From contig CM051458.1 in NCBI GenBank assembly GCA_028274465.1, forward strand, positions 30,082,692 through 30,146,691: DNA of 64,000 bases, given 5' to 3'. This DNA comes from Plantago ovata. Its lineage: Eukaryota > Streptophyta > Magnoliopsida > Lamiales > Plantaginaceae. Made by a program: the position numbers and the translations under genes. The notes under the pieces were generated by a model. The model saw nothing but the letters and a program-made list of their open reading frames with translations, ran no database searches and was not told the origin of the DNA. Positions 42,876-54,645 of this stretch are shown piece by piece; within the stretch, counting starts at the first letter, position 1, and every line of letters begins with the position of its first letter.

Positions 42876-45800
42876 AAGAATTTGGGGAATTCGCACCTGA
42901 AAAGTTGAAGAGCTCGGGATACTGCCGGCGCATGTCATCCTCGCTTTCCCAGGTTGCCTCCTCATACTGATGATTTCTCCACAGCACCTTTACTTGCTTG
43001 ATTTGCCGATTACGGAGCTGTTGTACCTTCTGGTCAAGGATACAAACCGGTTGCTCCACATAGGACAAATCCTCCTCAATGGTCACTTCCTCGGGTTGGA
43101 TTACGTGCGACGGATCCGGATAATACTTCTTTAGTTGAGACACATGGAATACATTATGAATTCCAGTAATAGTAGTGGGCAGTTGCAACCGATAGGCTAT
43201 AATGCCAACTCTCTCAATGATCTCGTACGGACCCACATATCGAGGGTTCAGCTTAGCTCGACGACCCATACGAACAATGCCCTTTCTCGGAGATAGCTTG
43301 AGAAAGACAAAATCACCCACTTCAAATTCCAAATCTCGTCTGCGGTTATCGGCGTAACTCTTCTGTCGACTCTGAGCAGTTCTCAAACGGTCACGGATAA
43401 GTCTAACCTTTTCCAAGGTTTCTTGTATCATCTCGTTGAGAGACCTCTCTCCAGCTACTGGTGTAGAAACTCGGTCCTCCAAATCCCAATACAGTGGTGA
43501 TCTACACTTCCGACCATACAGTGCCTCGAACGGTGCCATACCAATTGATGCTTGATAACTGTTGTTATAAGCATACTCCACTAATGGCAAATGTTGTGCC
43601 CAGCTTCCTTGGTGATCCAAGACACACAATCTCAGAAGGTCTTCTAAAGTTTGAATGGTCCTCTCGGATTGACCATCTGTTTGCGGATGTGCTGCGGTAC
43701 TATAATTCAACTTAGTACCTAAGCCTTCATGTACTTGCTTCCAAAATCTCGAGACAAACTCTGGATCTCTATCCGAAACAATGCTCACTGGAGTGCCGTG
43801 GAGCCTAATTATCTCGTCGCGGTAGACTTCGGCTAACTTCTCGGACGTGTAGGTGGTTTTAACGGGTAGAAAATGTGCCGATTTTGTCAATCTATCGACA
43901 ATAACCCAAACACTATCAAACCCACCCCTAGCTACCGGTAAACCAGTCACAAAATCCATAGTGATCATCTCCCACTTCCACTGTGGAATCTCGAGTGGTT
44001 GTAGTAAACCTCCCGGTTTCTGGTGCTCAGCCTTCACTTGCTGGCAGACCAAGCAACTTTGCACAAACTGTGCAACATCTCGTTTCATATAGGTCCACCA
44101 GTAAACTTTCTTCAAATCCTCGTACATCTTGTTTCCTCCAGGATGCATCGAATACTTAGACTTATGAGCTTCCTCCAAAAGTAATCGTCTAAGCTCTTCA
44201 TCAGAAGGCACACACAGTCTACCCTGAAACCTTAGAGCTCCATTCTCATCAATAGAGAATTTCGCATTTCGAGGCTCAGTAATATGTGCCTTGATATCCT
44301 GAAGCTCCTCGTCATGCTCTTGAGCCTCAAGAATCTTTCCTGCCAACTCATATCTCAAAGTGATATTGGCGAACATACACGACAGTTTGGATACTTCGAG
44401 ATTTGACACGTGTACCCTACGACTTAAAGCATCAGCGACCACATTGGCCTTACCAGGATGGTATCGAATGGTACAGGTGTAATCGCTCAGAAACTCCATC
44501 CATCGTCGTTGTCTCATGTTTAACTCCTTTTGGGTAAACACGTATTTCAAGCTCTTATGATCCGTGAGGATAGTGAACTCAGGACCATAGAGATAGTGTC
44601 TCCACTTTTCCAACGCAAAGACGATAGCAGCTAGTTCAAGGTCATGGGTTGGGTAATTTCTTTCATATGGCTTCAGTTTTCTCGAAGCATATGCGATCAC
44701 CTTTTCTCGTTGCATCAGTACACAACCCAAACCTTCCTTTGAAGCATCAGTGTAGACTATAAAGTCGTTGGTTCCCTCGGGAAGAGCTAGTATCGGGGCG
44801 GTGGTCAGCCTCTTCTTCAGCTCCTCGAAGCTTTCCTGACACTTGTCACTCCATACGAACTTAGGATTTTTCCCTGTTAAAGAGGACAAGGGTCCGGCTA
44901 TATTCGAATAATCCTTCACAAAACGGCGATAGTAACCAGCCAAACCAAGAAAACTCCTCACTTCAGTGACAGATTCGGGTCTCTTCCAATTGACTATCGA
45001 CTCAATCTTCGACGGGTCAACCTCCAAACCTTCTCCAGAGATAATGTGCCCTAAGAAGGCTACCTTATCTAGCCAAAATTCACACTTGCTGAATTTGGCA
45101 TACAATTTGTTGTTCTGAAGAGTTTCCAAGACAATTCGAAGATGTTTCTCATGATCCTCTTCAGATTTTGAGTAAACGAGAATGTCATCGATGAAAACAA
45201 CAACAAACTGATCCAGATACGGCTGAAAAACTCGGTGCATCAAATCCATGAACACAGCCGGGGCATTCGTAAGGCCAAACGGCATCACTACGAACTCGTA
45301 ATGACCATACCTCGAATTTAGGGCAGTCTTAGGTATGTCTTCTTCCCTTACCCTAACTTGATAATAGCCTTGTCGCAGATCAAGTTTTGAGTAAACCTTC
45401 GAACCTTCCAATTGATCGAAAAGTTCCTCAATACGGGGCAGGGGGTACTTGTTCTTGACAGTGACTTGATTCAAGCCTCGATAGTCGATGCACATCCTCA
45501 TAGTACCATCCTTCTTCTTCACGAACAAAACCGGTGATCCCCAAGGTGACGAACTAGGTCTCACAAAACCGTTGTCCACCAGATCTTGCAGTTGAGTCTT
45601 CAGCTCCTTAAGCTCAGCAGGTGCCATCCTATACGGTGACTTCGATATTGGTGCAGTGCCAGGTACTAGATCAATGCTAAACTCCACTTCTCGTTCAGGG
45701 GGTACGGAATCCAGCTTCTCAGGGAAAACACCCTTGAACTCCTTAACCACCCTGACTTCCTCGATTTTTGGCTGATCTTTGGGTTTATTGATCAGATATG

Positions 45801-45984
45801 CCAAAAAGCAGGTAGCACCCTTCACGTACAACTTTCTAGCTTCCATGGCAGACAGTAAAAACTTCTCATCCTTTCTCTTATCTCCTTTCCATATGACTTT
45901 CTCCTCTCCAGGTTTTCCCAGGGATATGGCCTTGGTTCGACAATCCAGCTGCGCGTAGTGCTCGGACAGCCAATCCATACCCAA
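42876..45984 (-). CDS. Tekay pol: RT, RNase H, integrase, chromodomain-like tail
   Basis: About 1040 residues open. RT shows [14 protein letters not shown] and [13 protein letters not shown]; RNase H shows [14 protein letters not shown] and [10 protein letters not shown]; integrase shows an H2C2 finger ([17 protein letters not shown] to [12 protein letters not shown]) and the core ([35 protein letters not shown]). The tail, [12 protein letters not shown] then [20 protein letters not shown], is the chromodomain-like end typical of Tekay chromoviruses, which steers integration to heterochromatin. The reading frame runs slightly past the PPT position. Confidence 0.92.
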
Positions 45985-47405
45985 ATAACATCGTAGGTTG
46001 ATAGAGGTAGAAATATTAGGTCGGCAGGGAAAGTTCTTCCTAGGATGGAAATCTCACATCGCTCGACGAACTTCTTAGTGATTAGACTAGCTCCCAAAGG
46101 CGTACATACTTCTAAAGCGTAGGGTAATACTTTGTATGGTAAAGCGAGTGATTCAGCAAATACTTCAGCAATAAATGAATGCGTAGCACCAGGATCAAAT
46201 AAAGCTTTAGAAGAAGTTTGAGCGATCAGTAGCGTACCTTCAACCACATTTGCGGTGTCAGGAACTTCATGACCGCCTATGCTGAAAACTCGGGGCTTCG
46301 CCATAGGACCCTTTCCATCACTTCTCGGAGCATAGTCCCCAGACCTTCCTCCCTTGACAATGGCATGTCGGTTCGGACAGTGGCTAATCTTGTGATCCTT
46401 ACTCCCACAAGCCAAGCATAAGCCCTGTCTTTTCCAGCAGTTGTGCTCATCGTGGTTGACTCCTCCACAGTAGTTGCAGTTCTTCCTTGCCTGGGATGAC
46501 TGCCCAGACCCTCCAGCAGTGTTGCGAGAGCGGTTATCATGCTGAGTACGGGAATATTTCGCCGGTGGTGCCTGATATCCAGATTGATATCCTCCTCGAT
46601 TCTCCCGCTTATACCCAGATTGGCTTCCTCCTCCATGGCTCCCAGAAGAACTAGAGTAGCTCCTCTTGCTCGAGTATGGCTTATCAGCCATCTTAATCTC
46701 CTTGAGACCACTCTCTACCTCGGAGGCGAGTTTGACAGCCTTGAGATAGGTAGGCATATTGGTCCCAAATAGACTGTACCGGATCTCGGAGTTGAGTCCC
46801 ATCACAAAGTGACGAACCTTCTCTCGTTCATCATCCTGGAAATGCGGCACGTACTTCAGTAACCGGGTAAACTCCGAGTCATAGTCGGCAACATCCATGT
46901 TCCCTTGCACCAAAGCTTGAAATTCGTCTCTCCGGTTCTCGCGAACCAGGCGAGGCACGTACTTGTCCATAAAGTCCTTGGTGAAATTCTCCCAGGTACG
47001 AGCAACTCCTTCTTGCCTCCATCTCGCATTCACAGTTCTCCACCAGTTCCTGGCGGCTCCCACGAACTGGAAAGCAGCAAGCTCGATCTTCCTCTCGTCC
47101 GGATAGTGCAGGATCGAGAATAAGTTCTCCATGCCTTCGATCCAGAGCTCAGCCTTACGGGGATCTGGTGTTCCCTCGAACCTCTCAGGATGGAATCGAG
47201 GGAATCGCTCCGCAGCTTGATCGATGGTCTGGATCGGTGGTGGTGGCGGAGGCTGAACAGGTGGTGTTGGTACTCCAGCGCGGCGAATGGTCTCGCTGAA
47301 ATTCCCCAGAGCAGCGATGATACGGTCCACTTGGTCTCCATTTTCAGCGTGCTGATCGTCTCCACTTCCATTGCTGCTGGCACCACGAGTGTTTCTGCGA
47401 CTCAT
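45822..47405 (-). CDS. Tekay gag and protease
   Basis: I choose the ATG at 47405 ([13 protein letters not shown]) as in related Tekay elements; an in-frame ATG lies 15 bases upstream. The Gag domain is at about residues 75-230 ([29 protein letters not shown]), followed by a Ser/Gly/Tyr-rich region and two zinc knuckles ([14 protein letters not shown] and [14 protein letters not shown]). The protease active site is [12 protein letters not shown], the form usual in this lineage. Its end overlaps the pol frame. Gag forms the particle; protease would cut the polyprotein. Confidence 0.9.
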   Translation of the reverse strand: MSRRNTRGASSNGSGDDQHAENGDQVDRIIAALGNFSETIRRAGVPTPPVQPPPPPPIQTIDQAAERFPRFHPERFEGTPDPRKAELWIEGMENLFSILHYPDERKIELAAFQFVGAARNWWRTVNARWRQEGVARTWENFTKDFMDKYVPRLVRENRRDEFQALVQGNMDVADYDSEFTRLLKYVPHFQDDEREKVRHFVMGLNSEIRYSLFGTNMPTYLKAVKLASEVESGLKEIKMADKPYSSKRSYSSSSGSHGGGSQSGYKRENRGGYQSGYQAPPAKYSRTQHDNRSRNTAGGSGQSSQARKNCNYCGGVNHDEHNCWKRQGLCLACGSKDHKISHCPNRHAIVKGGRSGDYAPRSDGKGPMAKPRVFSIGGHEVPDTANVVEGTLLIAQTSSKALFDPGATHSFIAEVFAESLALPYKVLPYALEVCTPLGASLITKKFVERCEISILGRTFPADLIFLPLSTYDVIWVWIGCPSTTRSWIVEPRPYPWENLERRKSYGKEIRERMRSFYCLPWKLESCT

Positions 47406-47770
47406 TCTAACAAAGGGCACTACTTAGCAGTTGATTTAACAACCTCGAAACTCTAACTTAGGGAAGAGCAGAAAAACAAAGAACTAAGGCCAGTACTTAA
47501 TCTTCTACAACAGGTATAAACTGAGCAGTGAAGAAGAAAACATGCCTTGAACTTTAAAACAAAGAGCAAAAACAAGAAAACAACGAAGTCTCAAAACAGT
47601 CAAGCATGCAATAAAACAAAAGAAAACGGTCTCAACTCGTCTTAGCGAGGAAAACAGAAAACCACAGAGTCAAATAAACAGAAAAGCATAAGCAGTCTCA
47701 GTCGGCTGAACTAAAAGGAAAAACTCGTTTGGCAGAAACAAAGAAGTTCGGTACGAGCTCGAAAAGGCAA

Positions 47771-48223
47771 CTATCCTAATAAGCAGTCCTCGCTGTCATC
47801 CTCGGAACGTCCCTGGGGCACGTGAGCATCTCCTCCTTCTCCCTCAGAGGAGTCCTCCTCGGGATCTTCTTCGGATTCTTCTTCGTCTTCACTCTTTCCT
47901 CTACGGGATGGTCCGCAACCCTCGGGAAACGTCCTCCGAGCCTTCCTCCTGGGAATCCGGTTGCCAACGTTGGTCGCGGTTAACGTAACAAAGCCAGAGT
48001 GCTCCTTTGCGGCGCGTAAGGCCGACTTCAGAAATCCGATCTCAGCTTCCTTCGTTGCTATCACATCTCGAAGCTTAAAGTTCTCCAACCAGTAGTGATC
48101 ACGTTCATGCACAACTCTATCCACCACGAATCCAGGGTAAACGCCAGCAACAGGAGCGGAGGTATACGGGTTGAATTCTCCTTCGACTAGACGATAACGA
48201 ATAACCCTCTTCTCAGAACTCAT
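47771..48223 (-). CDS. Small extra ORF between PBS and gag of Tekay
   Basis: ATG at 48223, 150 residues, about 260 bp after the PBS and 366 bp before gag. N-terminal half: MSSEKRVIRYRLVEGEFNPY and a helical stretch with heptad character (KLRDVIATKEAEIGFLKSAL). C-terminal half: a basic RRKARR-like patch then a very acidic Ser/Glu/Asp tail. I do not recognise a domain. The clean open frame in a young element, despite its separateness from gag, suggests it is used. It could be a regulatory or RNA-binding accessory protein, or a leader ORF that tunes gag translation. Confidence 0.6.
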   Translation of the reverse strand: MSSEKRVIRYRLVEGEFNPYTSAPVAGVYPGFVVDRVVHERDHYWLENFKLRDVIATKEAEIGFLKSALRAAKEHSGFVTLTATNVGNRIPRRKARRTFPEGCGPSRRGKSEDEEESEEDPEEDSSEGEGGDAHVPQGRSEDDSEDCLLG

Positions 48224-48483
48224 ACCTATCTGTAAGCACACGCGTAGTTAACTAGTTAATATCTACGTCAGAATCAAACAACCACGGAAGGTCAACGGTT
48301 TCAGAACGGGTCAAAGGTAGTCAGAAACAGAACAGAGGAGATGAAGAGACAGTTCAGGGTTAGTACGTAAGACTCGAATCAGAAAAACAACAGAAAATAC
48401 AAGACCTAACCAGCGACTCGGACCCTCACACACACCCCAAAGGTCAAAAGATCCTATCCTAGCAAGCTCGAGTTTGAACTCAA

Positions 48484-48495
48484 GCTCTGATACCA
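48484..48495 (-). other. Primer-binding site of Tekay (initiator tRNA-Met)
   Basis: Minus strand TGGTATCAGAGC two bases after the 5' LTR, the usual PBS for initiator tRNA-Met. Confidence 0.9.
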
Positions 48496-48497
48496 AC

Positions 48498-51085
48498 TGT
48501 AACGGTACCGGTTTTGAAAACAAAATATTTTCTTGAAAAAGAAATTCGAAAATACTTGAATAGCAACGGTCGGCAATAAATGCCCAAAACAATCTTTGAC
48601 TCTAACGACAATAAATAATATTCAATGACAATTCAAGTTCAAAAGACAACGAATGAAGACAAATAAAGTGTTCTTCTTATTTTGAAAAGAAACCCGTGAC
48701 ACCCCAGACCCTTCTCTCAGTCGCTGGCTTCCTAGTCACGCACATCCTCAGCAGCATCTGGAAGGAAGGAATTTTGGAAAAACAAAAGAGTGTGAGATAA
48801 AGGATCTCAGTGAGGTTCTAAGTTAAACAGAAAGTAAAACAGTTTTAAAACAAAAATCCTTTTCAGAAAACGAGCAAACAGAACAGAGCACATATACAGA
48901 TTAACAGAACAGAAACGTTGTAGACCGTTGGTGCAGCCCGCCTTATTGCTCCTACTCCCAGAATGCCCTTATAACTCCCTCCAGAGGATGCATAACTCCG
49001 GACAGAAACAGAAACCCCCGTGTACTTTGGGGAAACAGATCCTACGACCCTAATAGACCTCAGCGACTTCTGCCTCGCGCCTAAAAGGGAATAGACTAGG
49101 CCACGATCAAGCAAACCCGATAGTCCTTTACTACCCAAGCCTACCTAACCATAACCTAATCGACCGGTCACTCAGAAACAGAACAGATACAGAACAACAG
49201 ATACAAATAGTTAACACCGAAAGGTGTTCCTGCAGAAAGGCCAGTACAGAACAGAGTAGCAGTAACAGAAATGCAAAAAGTCATACTTAGGACTTATACT
49301 TTTACACGGAAGCATACAATATACAGTAGATAGTAATAGACACAAACAGTCACATAGCCTTCCAGTTTTTCGCAAATAATAGGTTTAGGGGTGAACACTC
49401 ACCTTAGCTTACGAGCAAACGACCTTCAACAAGAAATGAGCTTACGGGTTTACGAACAACGGAGAACCTAACAAGAAAGTACTAACACAATTTAGAAGTC
49501 GAACGGACGGAAAGGAAAAGGTTGAAAAAGGAATGGTAAAGTCGGGGTTCGAACTCGGGACCTCTAAGTTAGTCAAGCAAGGACCTAACTAACTAGGCTA
49601 GCAAGTAAAGTCTATACTAACTTACAAAATAGAAACTAAGTTTAAAACATTTTCAGAAACTCTTTCGATTTTTAGATTCTGGAAATTACCAAAATACCCT
49701 CAGGTGGTAAATTGCAAGAAAAACCCTTTTCGAAACCGACAAAATAAACAAACCAGAAGTTCCAACACTTAACAGTCTTCTCAAAATAACAAGGTTTACG
49801 ATACAAGCCTACTGTCAGTCAACTACGGTCAAAAGTAAAACTGCAAAAAGGTCCTTTAGGTTTTAAAGTTTCCCAAATCAGTCCACAAAGAATCCAAAAC
49901 ATAACATCAAGGTCCAAAAGTCCTTTCGAGGTCAAACAGGAAAACAAAGTCAATATTCGAGGTCAAAAGTCACAAGTCCAGCAAACAAAAACTACAATCT
50001 AACAACCTAAGTCCCGGTTCTCGGTTCGAAATAAACAACACAGTCAGATCGTTCAAGGGCAAAACCGTCCAAGGGTAAAATTGTCCGAAATAGAATACTA
50101 ACTTCGAATCGAAAGAAACAACAAAGGATTCGAGATTTACCTTCGAATCGAACAGAAAGGAATCAACAATCTGCAAATCAATGAATCGAAACGAAAAAGG
50201 GAATTAAACCAAGATTCGAATCGAATTCGAAAGCAAAACCGAAACCGAACAGAAAGGTTGAACCGACTTACCGATCGGCTCAGAGTAACAGACCGGAGAA
50301 CGAACCGGCCGGACGAATCGACGGCGCCCGAGAGACAGAGGACGCGATCGAACGGAACGGAGGTGGCGGCGCGGCGTACGGAGCGGCGCGGTGACGAACG
50401 GACTGAACGGCAACGGAGACCGAGACAGGAACGGCGGCGGCGCGGCACGCGGAACGGCGCGGCGCGGTGTGACAGAGAAGGACGTGAACCGGACGGCGGT
50501 GACCAGACAACCGATCGATCGATCGATCGACACGAACAGAGCAGAGCGGAGCGGAGTCGGCGGCGAACAGAACTGGATGCGCGGCGGCGGCGGCACGGAT
50601 AATCGGACGGGAACGCGGCGGCTTGGCGGACCGGAACGGCGGCGAAGACAGAGCGGCGCGGTGACAGACGGCGCGGCAGCAGCAATCGAAATCCTCTTCT
50701 CCTCTCTCTTCTCTCTTTTCTTTTCTCTTCTCCTTTTTCTTTCTTTCTTTCTTCTCTTCTTTCTTTCTTTCAGTTAGTGTTTTACGGCTGAAGGAAGAAT
50801 GAGGCAAGGAGCAGGCTAGGTTTAGGGTTAGGATTGGGCTGGTCAATGGCTGGTTAATGGGCCCTTGACCGGGCTCAATAATTGGGCCAAACGCAAGGCT
50901 AAACAGATCAGATTACTCCAGCTTGATCCAAACGAAACGAAACGAAACGAATAGCTTTCGCGAAACTAATTAATTAATTATCGAATAAATAATTTACTCT
51001 GATAATTAATTAACTAAAATAAATAATTAAATAATAAAATAATAATTAAATAATTAAATAAATAATTAAAAAACGGGGTGTTACA
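48498..51085 (-). repeat. 5' LTR of Tekay element
   Basis: 2588 bp, over 99% identical to the 3' LTR by eye. The 18-bp length difference lies in the GC-rich part near 50450, where it looks like a local duplication of a CGCGG-rich unit. Also carries the tRNA-like segment (49546-49600). Confidence 0.95.
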
Positions 51086-51090
51086 CCGCA

Positions 51091-52060
51091 CCCTTTGGCT
51101 CGTCGGTTCTCTCTGTCAGGAACACTTCGTGCCTTTTCCTTTTGGTTTGGGACATCGCCTTAAGCTCTTTTAAAGCATCCTCCAGAGCTTGCATCGAGTT
51201 GTTTTGATGGGGTTGCCCTTCGACCATCATCAAAGCACTCTTTGTTTCCGAAGAGTTTTCCTCTGATGCTCCTTTTGAGGGATACTCCACGAGGAAGTCG
51301 GCTATGACTTGTGCTTTTTTGGCCACGGGTGCTTGGTAGTCGATGTCGTACTCACTTAGTTCAATCGCCCATCTTGCCATTCTTCCCGAATTTTCGGTTT
51401 TCCGAGGATTTGCTTGAGAGGTTGCTTTGTCAAAACAACAACCTTGTGAGCACCGAAGTAGGGTTTCAACCTCCTTGCCGTATAAACGAGGGAAAAGGAA
51501 AGCCTTTCGATATCCATGTACCGCGTTTCAGCCCCGGCAAGTACCTTGCTCAAGTAGTAGATGGGCAAGTGGTCGTTCCCTTGGATTCGCACCAAAACCG
51601 AGCTGATAGCTTCCTCGGTTGCTGCTAAGTACAGATAGAGTACTTCTCCGTCCACGGGCTTTGACAATAGAGGAGGAGCGAGTAGGTATTCTTTCAGCTT
51701 CTCGAAGGCTTCCTCGCACTCCTTTGTCCACTCGAAGTGGCTGCTCTTTCTCAATACCTTGAAAAAAGGTAGATTTTTCTCGGCCGACCTTGAGATGAAC
51801 CTACTCAATGCAATTGATTTTCCGACCAATTGTTGCACCTCATTGATGGACTGAGGTTGGGGAAGGTCGAGGATGGCCTTTATCTTTTCGGGGTTTGCTT
51901 CTATTCCTCTCTCTGTCACCATGTAACCGAGGAACTTCCCCCCTTTGACTCCAAAGGTACACTTCGCCGGGTTGAGCTTCATGCCATACTTTCTCAAGAT
52001 TGAGAAGCACTTTGCCAGGTAACCTACATGTTGCTCCTCGGTCTTGCTCTTGACGAGCAT
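51091..52060 (-). CDS. Tat2 RT end and first RNase H
   Basis: Minus-strand remains of RT thumb/connection (KFLGYMVTERGIEANPEKI) and retroviral-type RNase H (PIYYLSKVLAGAETRYMDIE, then VVLTKQPLKQIL, then MARWAIELSEYDIDYQ), then a charged linker that continues into the second RNase H across the nested Tekay. It is the middle of the Tat2 polyprotein; broken. Confidence 0.82.
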
Positions 52061-54645
52061 GTCATCGACATATATTCCATTGTTTTACCTAGCTCTTCCT
52101 TGAACATCTTGTTAACCAACCTTTGGTAGGTCGCTCCGGCGTTCTTAAGACCAAATGGCATCACGTTGAAGCAATACACATTGCCGTTAGCGAAGAAGGC
52201 GGTCTTAGGCACATCATCTTTGGCCATTTTGACCTGGTAGAAGCCCTGGTATGCATCCATGAAACTCAGGAGGGCGCATCCAGCGGTGGAATCAACAAGC
52301 TGGTCGATCCGTGGGAGAGGGTATGGATCCTTCGGGCAAAACTTGTTGAGCCTTGTAAAATTGTTGCACATTCGCCATTTCCCCGGACCCTTCTCCACGA
52401 GGACCACGTTGCATACCCAGTCTGAGTATCTCACTTCTTTGATGTGGCCAGCTTTAAGAAGCCTTTGTACTTCCGCTTCTATGATGGCATTATCTTCCGC
52501 ACTGAAGTCTCTTCGCTTTTCTCTGATGTGGGTGATCGATGGGTCTACGTTCAGACGGTGAACGGCGACCCGTGGGTCGATCCCCTTCAGGTCCTCGGTA
52601 CTCCATGCGAAGATATCGTTGTTATCCTTCAAACATTGGATGAGTTTCATCCTGACTTCAGTGGCCATCTCTGTGCCAATTTTTGTGACCTTGTCGGCAC
52701 TTCCTTCGACAATTTGGATTTCTTCTAGGGCTTCTCTTGCTTCAATTTTGTTTTCCTCAAAGAATTTCTTCTTTTTGGAAGAAGGTGGGACTGGGGGAAT
52801 CACTTGATACTCCTCGAGCTCCTTAGCAGCTCCTACTAGAGTATCTTCGTCTTTCTTCATGGTTGCTTTTCTTCGCCTAAGTGACGGACTTGGCTTTTTC
52901 GATTTTCTCTTCACTCGCCGAACCGTATAGAAACGATAAGGTGCATTGTGAACAAGGGGAGTCTCCTCGGACGATTGTCCGGGGTTGGGTTCTCCAATGG
53001 CAACCCTTGAAGTGAACTTGGCTGACAAGGTGTAGCATTCCCATGCTTCTCGTATGTCTCCTACTTCTTGTCCGATTCCCAAAGGAGTGGGGAATTTTAG
53101 TTTGTTGTGGACCGTGGACACTACGGCTCGGAATTGAGAGAGAGCGGGTCGGCCTAGGACTGCGAAATAATCAAATGGCATGTCGACCACCACGAAAGGA
53201 ACTTGTTGGGTTACCCTTCTAGGAGCGCTACCCATTGACACTGTGAGGTTGATCATTCCGAGCGGCATGACAGGTTGTCCTCCGAATCCTACCAATGCGC
53301 TCCTCACTTCTCTGAGCCCTTCCCTTGGGTTCATGTGCATCCTTTTCAAGGTTCCGGTGAAGATCAAGTTTGCCGAGCATCCAGTATCGACGAGGATTCT
53401 ACCCAACTTGTAGGATTGAACATCCAAGGACACTACAAGTGGGACGCAAGGATCATAGATGTTGCCTCCTCCAGCATGCTTCAGAGGTATCTCGCTATCA
53501 TCGAAAGAGATAACGTTGGTTCCCGGTCGTGCGGCTTGAGCATACTTCACATCTCGGACCCTGAGGTTGTCCGCAGTAATCTCCCTTTGATTACGAGTGT
53601 CGCCGCCGGCGGGTCCTCCCGCAATTGTGAGAGTGCGGATGCTTCCATTTACAGGGCGGTTCTCATAATTGTTGTAATTATGGATGTCGTCGTCCTGAGG
53701 GTTTCCTTGGTAAGGGTGCTCGCTCCCACTTTGAGGAGGTGGGGGCAGTAGTGCCAGGGGTTCCTCCTTCCGGATGTAGTTAACCAATTGACCGTTACGT
53801 ATCATCCTCTCAATTTCGTTCTTGAGCTCGACGCACTCATCTGAGGTGTGCCCTTTCCCCTTGTGAAACTTGCAAAATTTTTCCGAGTTCTTGTTCCTCT
53901 GGTTTTCCTTAATCGGGGGTGGCCACGAGACGTCTAGCTTCCTCGAGACTATATAGTTCAAGATGTCGGATCTTGGCCTATTCAAGTCTGTGTAGTTGCT
54001 ATATCGTCTTGGGGGTGACCTTCTGGGAGGAGATCTCCTGTCTCTGAAATCATTTCTTGAGTTGCCCTCCTTGATCAACCGAAATTTTTGCTCTTTCCTC
54101 TGCTTCCCGGGATTTTGGGGTCGAGGAGGGTACTCCTTTTCTTTTTCTTTTTCTTTCCCTTTTTCCTTGGGAAGATTGGTTCTCACGGTGACCGTTCTCC
54201 GGAATTCCTCAGCTTCGAGGAAGTCCTTGCAAACTTTGGCAAGTTGCGCTTCATTCTCTATACACGATGCTGAGAGTACATCTTGGAATCTGATATTGGT
54301 AGTGTTACCATACAAGTATTCCTTCCTCTCATTGATCGAGTGATCCTCGACTTGGAGGGCTGCTTCATGAAAGCGGTTGATGAAGTCCCTCAAGTCTTCA
54401 TTGTTTCTCTGGACAATTTCGGCCAAGTACCTCACCCGTCTCTTGGCGTTCATCACTTTCTCGAAACGCTTAGAAAACTCCTTACAGAGGTCTCTATATG
54501 ATTTGATGGATCGGTGAGGGAGGCGCGACCACCATTTCATGGCTTCTCCGGAAAGGTTAGCCGGGAAGAGGAGTGCTTTAGTCCTTGAGTCATGACCGTA
54601 AGCATCATTTTGGTGCCAAATCTTACCAAGTAGTCCTTTGGACAA
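52024..54645 (-). CDS. Tat2 gag C-terminal part, protease and RT N-terminal part
   Basis: The frame includes the rest of the Gag domain (WWSRLPHRSIKSYRDL near its start), a nucleic-acid-binding CKFHKGKGHTSDEC motif, protease with LVDTGCSANLIF and VLGRPALSQFRAVVS, then RT with KWRMCNNFTRLNKFCPKDPY, DAYQGFYQVKMA and FNVMPFGLKNAGATYQ. Gag would form the particle, protease process it and RT copy the RNA. The order and wording fit the Tat lineage. Part of a longer polyprotein, broken here and there. Confidence 0.88.
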   Translation of the reverse strand: MSKGLLGKIWHQNDAYGHDSRTKALLFPANLSGEAMKWWSRLPHRSIKSYRDLCKEFSKRFEKVMNAKRRVRYLAEIVQRNNEDLRDFINRFHEAALQVEDHSINERKEYLYGNTTNIRFQDVLSASCIENEAQLAKVCKDFLEAEEFRRTVTVRTNLPKEKGKEKEKEKEYPPRPQNPGKQRKEQKFRLIKEGNSRNDFRDRRSPPRRSPPRRYSNYTDLNRPRSDILNYIVSRKLDVSWPPPIKENQRNKNSEKFCKFHKGKGHTSDECVELKNEIERMIRNGQLVNYIRKEEPLALLPPPPQSGSEHPYQGNPQDDDIHNYNNYENRPVNGSIRTLTIAGGPAGGDTRNQREITADNLRVRDVKYAQAARPGTNVISFDDSEIPLKHAGGGNIYDPCVPLVVSLDVQSYKLGRILVDTGCSANLIFTGTLKRMHMNPREGLREVRSALVGFGGQPVMPLGMINLTVSMGSAPRRVTQQVPFVVVDMPFDYFAVLGRPALSQFRAVVSTVHNKLKFPTPLGIGQEVGDIREAWECYTLSAKFTSRVAIGEPNPGQSSEETPLVHNAPYRFYTVRRVKRKSKKPSPSLRRRKATMKKDEDTLVGAAKELEEYQVIPPVPPSSKKKKFFEENKIEAREALEEIQIVEGSADKVTKIGTEMATEVRMKLIQCLKDNNDIFAWSTEDLKGIDPRVAVHRLNVDPSITHIREKRRDFSAEDNAIIEAEVQRLLKAGHIKEVRYSDWVCNVVLVEKGPGKWRMCNNFTRLNKFCPKDPYPLPRIDQLVDSTAGCALLSFMDAYQGFYQVKMAKDDVPKTAFFANGNVYCFNVMPFGLKNAGATYQRLVNKMFKEELGKTMEYMSMTCSSRARPRSNM

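Larger units (their letters stand above)
40291..51085 (-). mobile_element. Tekay-type Ty3/gypsy chromovirus, nearly whole
   Basis: About 10.8 kb, flanked by CCGCA at 40286-40290 and 51086-51090. LTRs 40291-42860 and 48498-51085 have TGTAAC...GTTACA ends and differ at about 20 positions plus one 18-bp and a few one-base length changes by eye (under 1%), so the insertion is recent. It has a PBS for initiator tRNA-Met, an extra small ORF, gag, pol with a chromodomain-like tail and a PPT. It looks almost whole, with about one break at most. It lies between the two RNase H domains of Tat2. Confidence 0.95.
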
